In this document: piece after piece, positions 21,664 to 25,781 of the stretch
Layout of the letters: each line of letters opens with the position of its first letter
How positions within the stretch are numbered: the stretch's first letter is position 1
Assembly: GCA_028277325.1 (NCBI GenBank)
Contig: JANQGL010000377.1
Span: forward strand, 1-25,781
Direction of reading: 5' to 3'
Source: Magnetospira sp.
Lineage (GTDB): Bacteria > Pseudomonadota > Alphaproteobacteria > Rhodospirillales > Magnetospiraceae
Length of the DNA: 25,781 nt
Notes under the pieces: generated by a model
Seen by the model: the letters and a program-made list of their open reading frames with translations, nothing else
The model's database searches: none
Told to the model about the DNA's origin: nothing
Position numbers and translations under genes: made by a program

Positions 21664-21678
21664 CCGCTTGCAAAGCGG
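21664..21678. other. Short hairpin CCGCTT-GCA-AAGCGG
   Basis: A perfect 6-bp stem with a three-base loop followed on the plus strand by TTTG, 81 bases before the LpxR-like start. It is too short and weakly T-tailed to call a terminator. Confidence 0.3.
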
Positions 21679-21759
21679 TTTGTTGCATCCGCGCGGGGCA
21701 GGGTTCAGGATGCGCCAGGGCCTCCTGCCGCGCCATCCCCGAGCCGGGTACGCCGAGCG

Positions 21760-22752
21760 ATGATCCGTCTTGCTTTCCGTGTCGCCCTGATCGGGCTGCT
21801 CCTGGCCGCCGCCGCGCACGCGGCCGACGAGCCGGACGCCCGCGGCACCTTTTCGGTGATCGTCGAGAACGATCTGTTCGGGCGCGGCACCGACCGCCAT
21901 TACACCCACGGCACCCGTTTCGCCTGGCTGTCGGCGCCCGGCGACGTGCCGGACACGGTCGCCGGCTGGGCGGCCCGCCTGCCTCTGTTCGCGACCGGCG
22001 GCACCCGCCGGGTGTCCTATTCGGTCGGCCAGAACATCTTCACGCCGAGCGACATCACGGTCGAAACCCTGCAGGTCAACGACCGCCCCTACGCCGGCTG
22101 GCTCTATGGCGCGGTCGGTCTGGTGTCGGACACCGGACAGCGTCTCGACAACCTGGAGCTGATGGTCGGCGTGGTCGGCCCGTGGTCGCTGGCCGGCCAG
22201 ACCCAGGACTTCGTGCACGACCTGATCGGCAGCGCCGACCCGCGGGGCTGGGACCACCAGCTCGACAACGAGCCGGGTCTGGTCCTCACCTACGAGCGCA
22301 AGTGGCGGCGCTGGCGGAACCTGGACCTGCTCGGCCTGGAGGCCGACCTGTCGCCGCGCGTCGGGGCCAGCGTCGGCAACGTGTTCACGCACCTGGAAAC
22401 CGGCGTCACCGTGCGCCTGGGCGACAACCTGCCGGCCGACTACGGCCCGCCGCGCATCCGCCCGAGCCTGCCCGGGTCCGACTTCTTCCTGCCCACCGAC
22501 GGGCTCGGCTGGTACCTGTTCGCGGGAATCGGCGGGCGGCTGGTGGCCCGCAACATCTTCCTCGACGGCAACACCTTCTCCGACAGCCATCACGTTACCC
22601 GCAAGATTTGGGTCGGCGACCTGCAGGCCGGCATCGCGCTGACCTACGGGCGGACCCGCGTCGCCTTCACGCAGATCGTCCGGTCGCCGGAGTTCGACGG
22701 CCAGGACGCGGTCGACAGTTTCGGGGCGATCTCGCTGTCGGTGCAGTACTGA
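21760..22752 (+). CDS. LpxR-like lipid A 3'-O-deacylase (DUF2219), outer membrane
   Basis: A 330-residue outer-membrane beta-barrel. Signal peptide 1-21 ends at AAHA. The mature N-terminus FSVIVENDLFGRGTDRHYTHG carries the conserved Asn37-Asp38 and YT-G pattern of LpxR, where the Asn/Asp side chains help bind calcium. Later come PYAGWLYG (110-117) and QTQDFVHDLIGSADPRGWDHQL with His153, the expected catalytic histidine. The C-terminus ends in SVQY, an aromatic residue typical of Bam-assembled barrels. In Salmonella LpxR removes the 3'-acyloxyacyl chain of lipid A; the same reaction is inferred here. The start at 21760 has no strong ribosome site but gives the signal peptide directly. The gene ends nine bases from the convergent hisG. 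Confidence 0.85.
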   Translation: MIRLAFRVALIGLLLAAAAHAADEPDARGTFSVIVENDLFGRGTDRHYTHGTRFAWLSAPGDVPDTVAGWAARLPLFATGGTRRVSYSVGQNIFTPSDITVETLQVNDRPYAGWLYGAVGLVSDTGQRLDNLELMVGVVGPWSLAGQTQDFVHDLIGSADPRGWDHQLDNEPGLVLTYERKWRRWRNLDLLGLEADLSPRVGASVGNVFTHLETGVTVRLGDNLPADYGPPRIRPSLPGSDFFLPTDGLGWYLFAGIGGRLVARNIFLDGNTFSDSHHVTRKIWVGDLQAGIALTYGRTRVAFTQIVRSPEFDGQDAVDSFGAISLSVQY

Positions 22753-22761
22753 CCGCCGGAC

Positions 22762-23637
22762 TCACACCAGCTTGCGGATGTCCACCTCCAGGATGCCTTC
22801 GGCGCCGGCCGCCTTGAGTTGCGGGATCAGGTCGCGGACCGCGTCGCGGTCGGTCACCGTCTCCACCGCGTACCACTCGGGGTCGGACAGGTGGCTGACC
22901 GTGGGGGCGCGCAGGCTCGGCAGGTGCTCCAGAACCCGTTCCAGGTCGCCGCGCCGCACGTCGAGCTTCAGAAGCACCTTGCCGCGCGCCTCCAGGGCGG
23001 CGCCCAGCATCAGGGCGATCTGGTCGATCTTCGCCTTCTTGACCGGGTCCCTGAGGGACTCCTTGTTGGCGATCAGGACGGTATGGGTATGCAGAAGATC
23101 GCAGACGATGCGCAGCCCGTGCGCCCGGATGGTCGAGCCGGTCTCGGTGATCTCCACCGCCGCGTCGGCCAGCCCCTCCACCACCTTGGCCTCGGTGGCG
23201 CCCCAGGAGAACTCCACCCGCGCGTCGATGCCGCGCGTCTTCAGGTGGCGTCGGGTGAATTCCACCAGTTCGGTCGCCACCACCTTGCCGCCCAGGTCCT
23301 CGATCCGCCGGATCGGCGAGTCGTTCTTGACCACCAGCACCCAGCGCGCCTGGCGGTCGGACGATTTGGAATAGATCAGCGGCCGCATCACCTCGACGTC
23401 GGCCTCGGTCTCCATCACCCAGTCGATGCCGGTCAGGCCGGCGTCCAGGGTGCCGCCGGCCACGTAGGGGCCCATCTCCTGCGACCGCACCAGGGCGCAG
23501 GAGATGGCCGGGTCGTCGATGCTCGGAAAGTAGTTGCGGCTGCGCGCGGTGATGGTCCACCCGGCCTGGGCGAACAGGTCGATGGTCGCCGCCTCCAGGC
23601 TGCCTTTGGGGAGTCCCAGTTTGAGCACGTCCGCCAT
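22762..23637 (-). CDS. hisG: ATP phosphoribosyltransferase, long form
   Basis: A 291-residue HisG, catalysing ATP + PRPP to phosphoribosyl-ATP, the first step of histidine synthesis. Visible: LKLGLPKGSLEAATIDLF at the N-terminus, YVAGGTLDAGLTGIDWV, KVVATELVEFTRRHL, and the PRPP-binding loop VEITETGSTIRAHGLRIV. From about 215 a C-terminal regulatory (HisG_C) domain with KVLLKLDVRRGDLERVLEHLPSL and PQLKAAGAEGILEVDIRKLV follows, so this is the long form that is feedback-inhibited by histidine and needs no HisZ. Start 23637 has GGGGGAA upstream. No other his gene is in the window. Confidence 0.96.
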   Translation of the reverse strand: MADVLKLGLPKGSLEAATIDLFAQAGWTITARSRNYFPSIDDPAISCALVRSQEMGPYVAGGTLDAGLTGIDWVMETEADVEVMRPLIYSKSSDRQARWVLVVKNDSPIRRIEDLGGKVVATELVEFTRRHLKTRGIDARVEFSWGATEAKVVEGLADAAVEITETGSTIRAHGLRIVCDLLHTHTVLIANKESLRDPVKKAKIDQIALMLGAALEARGKVLLKLDVRRGDLERVLEHLPSLRAPTVSHLSDPEWYAVETVTDRDAVRDLIPQLKAAGAEGILEVDIRKLV

Positions 23638-23688
23638 CGCGTTCCCCCGTTCGCTCGGTTCCCGCCGGGCCGGCCGGCCCGGCGCCGG

Positions 23689-23718
23689 ATTAGTGCCCGG
23701 GACGGACGCCGATTGCAA
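23689..23718 (-). promoter_or_regulatory. Candidate promoter for hisG
   Basis: On the minus strand TTGCAA (23718-23713), an 18-base spacer and ACTAAT (23694-23689), giving a leader of about 45 nt. Moderate match only. Confidence 0.4.
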
Positions 23719-23869
23719 GCCCCGCCGCCCCGAGGCGGCATACCCGAGGCCCATAATTCCGTCGTCGCCCGACACCGTGGGCGTGGAAATCGATACGGTT
23801 CCGTGTCATTATATGAGCGCGTCCCGTTGCCTTGGTGCGCGAGTCCTGTCGTCAAGGAACAGCCGGCCC

Positions 23870-24469
23870 ATGACCGTCGGATCGATACCGCCGTTCGACC
23901 CCTACGTGCTTCCGTTCTCCTCCCGGGCGCCGGAGGTCTGGCGCGCCAAGGCCGAGACCGACGACCGGTTCGGCGACGAGACGGCGGAGATCGTGCGCGA
24001 GCAGGACCGCCGGATGCACGAGGCGCAGCAACAGGCGTTGACCTACGAGAAGGCTCTCCAGGACGGCCGCGCGGCCACCGCCGCCGACCGCCTGAGCGCG
24101 GTCGACGAGCTCTTGAAATCCTACGTGATCATCGTCGGCATCGCGGCCGGTCGCAACGACCCCGGCGCGGTCGAGTATCTGGCCAGGCGCGCCGAGGCGT
24201 TCCTCGCCGGCACGTCGGACGACGTGGAGGACGTCCGCATCGCGGCCGAGCGTTCGTCGAACCCGCAGAGCGCCCTGAACGACCTGCGGCGCACCGTGCA
24301 GAGCGTCGTCACCCAGGTGCGCGCCCTGGCCGCCACGGCCGAGCGGGCGACCGGGTCCGGCGACGCCGGCCGCGCCCTCCAGGACATCGCGAGGGCGCTC
24401 GAGGACGCCCTGGGCCCGGCCGAGCCGGCCGCCGCGAAGCGCGCCGACGGGGTCGATTTGAAAGTATGA
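23870..24469 (+). CDS. Hypothetical coiled-coil protein near the FlaF-like gene
   Basis: A 199-residue protein I do not recognise. The first ~25 residues are proline-rich (IPPFDPYVLPFSSRAP). From about 30 to 70 it is charged and helical (ETAEIVREQDRRMHEAQQQALTYEKALQ), likely coiled-coil; the centre contains YVIIVGIAAGRND; the C-terminal third is Ala/Arg-rich helix with repeated RALAATAERA-type segments. No signal peptide or clear membrane helix is present. AAGGAAC lies about ten bases before ATG 23870. Its stop overlaps an ATG (ATGA) of a 29-codon frame. The neighbouring FlaF-like gene suggests a flagellar or flagellin-related role, but that is context only. Confidence 0.7.
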   Translation: MTVGSIPPFDPYVLPFSSRAPEVWRAKAETDDRFGDETAEIVREQDRRMHEAQQQALTYEKALQDGRAATAADRLSAVDELLKSYVIIVGIAAGRNDPGAVEYLARRAEAFLAGTSDDVEDVRIAAERSSNPQSALNDLRRTVQSVVTQVRALAATAERATGSGDAGRALQDIARALEDALGPAEPAAAKRADGVDLKV

Positions 24470-24510
24470 CGCCGACCCCGACGATTCCGATCAACTACCA
24501 TATCTTGGGT

Positions 24511-24539
24511 TTGCAACCCGGTGTCGCGCCGTATATGAT
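24511..24539 (+). promoter_or_regulatory. Predicted sigma70-like promoter for the FlaF-like gene
   Basis: TTGCAA (24511-24516), a 17-base spacer, then TATGAT (24534-24539). The expected start is near 24546, leaving a leader of about 90 nt that includes the hairpin at 24563-24599. Confidence 0.6.
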
Positions 24540-24562
24540 GGCAATCGCCGCGTGATCGGCCG

Positions 24563-24599
24563 CCACACCGCCGCCCCTTCCGGGGGCGGAAGGATGTGG
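24563..24599 (+). promoter_or_regulatory. Two-part stem-loop in the FlaF-like gene leader
   Basis: Inner stem CCGCCCC (24571-24577) with GGGGCGG (24583-24589), and outer stem CCACA (24563-24567) with TGTGG (24595-24599). It ends about 24 bases before the ribosome site. In relatives FlaF and FlbT regulate flagellin mRNA after transcription, so a structured leader here may be relevant; that is inference. Confidence 0.45.
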
Positions 24600-24637
24600 T
24601 CGGACATCAACCCACGAGACGCAGGGAGTGCAGGCCC

Positions 24638-24976
24638 ATGACCGAAGCGGAACAACTGAGTCTGACCGAGGAAAACGCGTTCAGCCTGTCGCAGGTGGCG
24701 ATCCAGCTTGACCAGGCGCGCGAAGACTCCAACGCCCTCGCCTCGGCGCTTGAGCGCAACATGGAGGTCTGGGTGGCGTTGCGCATCATGGTCTCCAAGA
24801 GCGGCGAGGCCCTGCAGCAGCAGACCAGGGACAACCTGATCCGGCTGAGCCAGTTCGTGGCCGAGACCACGATGAAATACGGCGCCGAGATCCCGTCGGA
24901 GGTGGTCGATACCCTGATCAACATCAACCTGCAGATCTCCGAGGGCTTCCTCGAAAGCGGCAAGGCGCGGGGCTGA
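24638..24976 (+). CDS. FlaF-like flagellar biosynthesis regulator
   Basis: A 112-residue all-helical cytoplasmic protein. The C-terminal part, ALERNMEVWVALRIMV, then TRDNLIRLSQFVAETTMKYG and EVVDTLININLQISEGFLE, follows the FlaF pattern: N-x-x-x-W helix, R-x-N-L-x-x-L-x-x-F-V helix and L-I-x-I-N-x-x-I-x-x-G-L end. FlaF promotes flagellin synthesis or secretion together with FlbT in alphaproteobacteria. No FlbT or flagellin gene is seen here, but the window ends soon after. AGGGAG (24623-24628) lies nine bases before ATG 24638, and a good promoter lies 100 bases upstream. The assignment rests on pattern and length, so it is moderately sure. Confidence 0.65.
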   Translation: MTEAEQLSLTEENAFSLSQVAIQLDQAREDSNALASALERNMEVWVALRIMVSKSGEALQQQTRDNLIRLSQFVAETTMKYGAEIPSEVVDTLININLQISEGFLESGKARG

Positions 24977-25014
24977 AGGCCGGTCGCGGCGCCGGACGCC
25001 ACGCGCCCGTCCAC

Positions 25015-25781
25015 ATGCCCGTTCCGCCCCCGACCGAGCATCCCCTGGCCGAGGCCTTGGCGCTGCACCGCGACGGCCGATTGGACCAGGCGCGCGCCGC
25101 CTATGAGGCCTTTCTCTGCGCCCATCCCGACCAGCCGGACGCCCTCAACCTGCTCGGCGTCCTGCACCAGCAGCAGGGCGATCCGGCCACCGCCGTGCGG
25201 ATGATCGGCCGCGCGGTCGACCTGGCGCCCGACTTCGCCGCCGCGCGGAGCAACCTGGGCAACGCCCTGATGGACCTCGGGCGGCTGGACGAGGCGGCGG
25301 CCCACCTGGCGGCGGCGGCCGACGCGGAGCCCGCCGATCCGCTGATCCGGATCAACCTCGCGAACGTGCAGCGCGCCCTCGGGCGCCTGGCCGACGCGGC
25401 GGCGAGCGCCGTCCAGGCGGTGCGCCTGGCGCCCGACCTGGCGGTCGCCCACCTGGCGCTCGGCCGCGCGCTCGGCGCCCTTTCGCTGATCGACGACGCC
25501 GAACGCCACCTGCGCACCGCCTCCGGGATCGACCCCGACGACCCGACGGCCCCCGCCGCCCTGGCCGACCTGCTGCGGCAGGCCGGACGGACCGACGAGG
25601 CGGCGGCGGCGCTCGCCGCGGCGCTGCGCGCCCATCCGCGCACCGCCGACCTGCACGCCCGGCTGGGCACCCTCAAGGTCGAGACCGGCGACGTCGCCGG
25701 CGGAGTCTCGCACCTCAGCCAGGCGGCGCGCCTCGATCCCGGTCAGGCGGCCCACCACAACGCCCTGGGCCTCGCCTTGAC
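25015..25781 (+). CDS. TPR-repeat protein, 3' end beyond the window
   Basis: The frame from ATG 25015 stays open to the last base (255 codons and two bases). It consists of tandem tetratricopeptide repeats of about 34 residues from residue ~8 onward: e.g. HRDGRLDQARAAYEAFLCAHPDQ, LGVLHQQQGDPATAVRMIGRAVDLAP, LGNALMDLGRLDEAAAHLAAA and so on, about seven units so far. TPR arrays are protein-binding scaffolds. Next to flagellin genes such arrays are often fused to a glycosyl- or sulfotransferase domain, which here could only lie beyond the edge. It begins 38 bases after the FlaF-like stop, so the two may be co-transcribed. There is no strong ribosome site. Confidence 0.85.
   Translation, partial: MPVPPPTEHPLAEALALHRDGRLDQARAAYEAFLCAHPDQPDALNLLGVLHQQQGDPATAVRMIGRAVDLAPDFAAARSNLGNALMDLGRLDEAAAHLAAAADAEPADPLIRINLANVQRALGRLADAAASAVQAVRLAPDLAVAHLALGRALGALSLIDDAERHLRTASGIDPDDPTAPAALADLLRQAGRTDEAAAALAAALRAHPRTADLHARLGTLKVETGDVAGGVSHLSQAARLDPGQAAHHNALGLAL

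Noticed and set aside
1..25781. tRNA/rRNA genes, insertion sequences, prophage, integron or defence systems
   Set aside because: I looked for cloverleaf-type sequence, transposase or integrase motifs and terminal repeats and found none; the gene content is ordinary chromosomal.

Overview
The window is GC-rich, densely coded chromosomal DNA that reads like an alphaproteobacterium of the Rhodospirillales type. Supporting signs are the C-terminus of the cell-cycle regulator CtrA at the left edge, an alphaproteobacterial-style SerC, a FlaF-like flagellar protein, a long-form HisG, a VPLPA-CTERM surface protein and strongly G/C-biased third codon positions. These are family-level recognitions made by eye; no database search was run.

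Layout: (1) 1-2175, plus strand: the end of ctrA (its first ~40 bases are inverted relative to the gene), an SQR-like FAD oxidoreductase and ruvX. Two copies of a 53-bp palindromic repeat follow the last two genes. (2) 2315-3879: a secreted DUF4399-type protein (minus), an alpha/beta hydrolase (plus) and a SemiSWEET sugar transporter (minus). (3) 4030-5578, plus: a PomA/MotA-PomB/MotB stator operon behind an AT-rich promoter. (4) 5690-6880: an AT-rich island with a TATAAT box, a 29-bp dyad and a ~175-nt leader, then a small basic protein, a VPLPA-CTERM surface protein and a strong intrinsic terminator. (5) 6919-10449, minus: a TerB-like protein, then serC and serA (serine synthesis) behind a good sigma70-like promoter. 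(6) 10755-15307: an orphan NarL-type response regulator facing a 1272-residue acidic RTX protein of type I secretion character. (7) 15517-18647, minus: creA, a divergent SpeD-like protein and ridA as a probable operon, preceded by a PAS / degenerate GGDEF / EAL protein. (8) 18910-23637: a HAD pyrimidine 5'-nucleotidase, prpE, an LpxR-like outer-membrane lipid A deacylase and hisG. (9) 23870-end, plus: an unknown coiled-coil protein, a FlaF-like protein and a TPR protein cut off by the window edge, possibly the start of a flagellin locus.

Two themes link several genes. One is motility versus surface attachment: stator, FlaF-like protein, CtrA, EAL phosphodiesterase, large RTX protein and CTERM-anchored protein. 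The other is amino-acid and small-molecule housekeeping: serA, serC, hisG, ridA, prpE and the nucleotidase. No complete novel defence or mobile system was found. The items most worth a second look are the fold-back at the left edge, the SpeD-like protein with altered active-site residues, the structured AT-rich leader in front of the CTERM operon, and the palindromic repeats.
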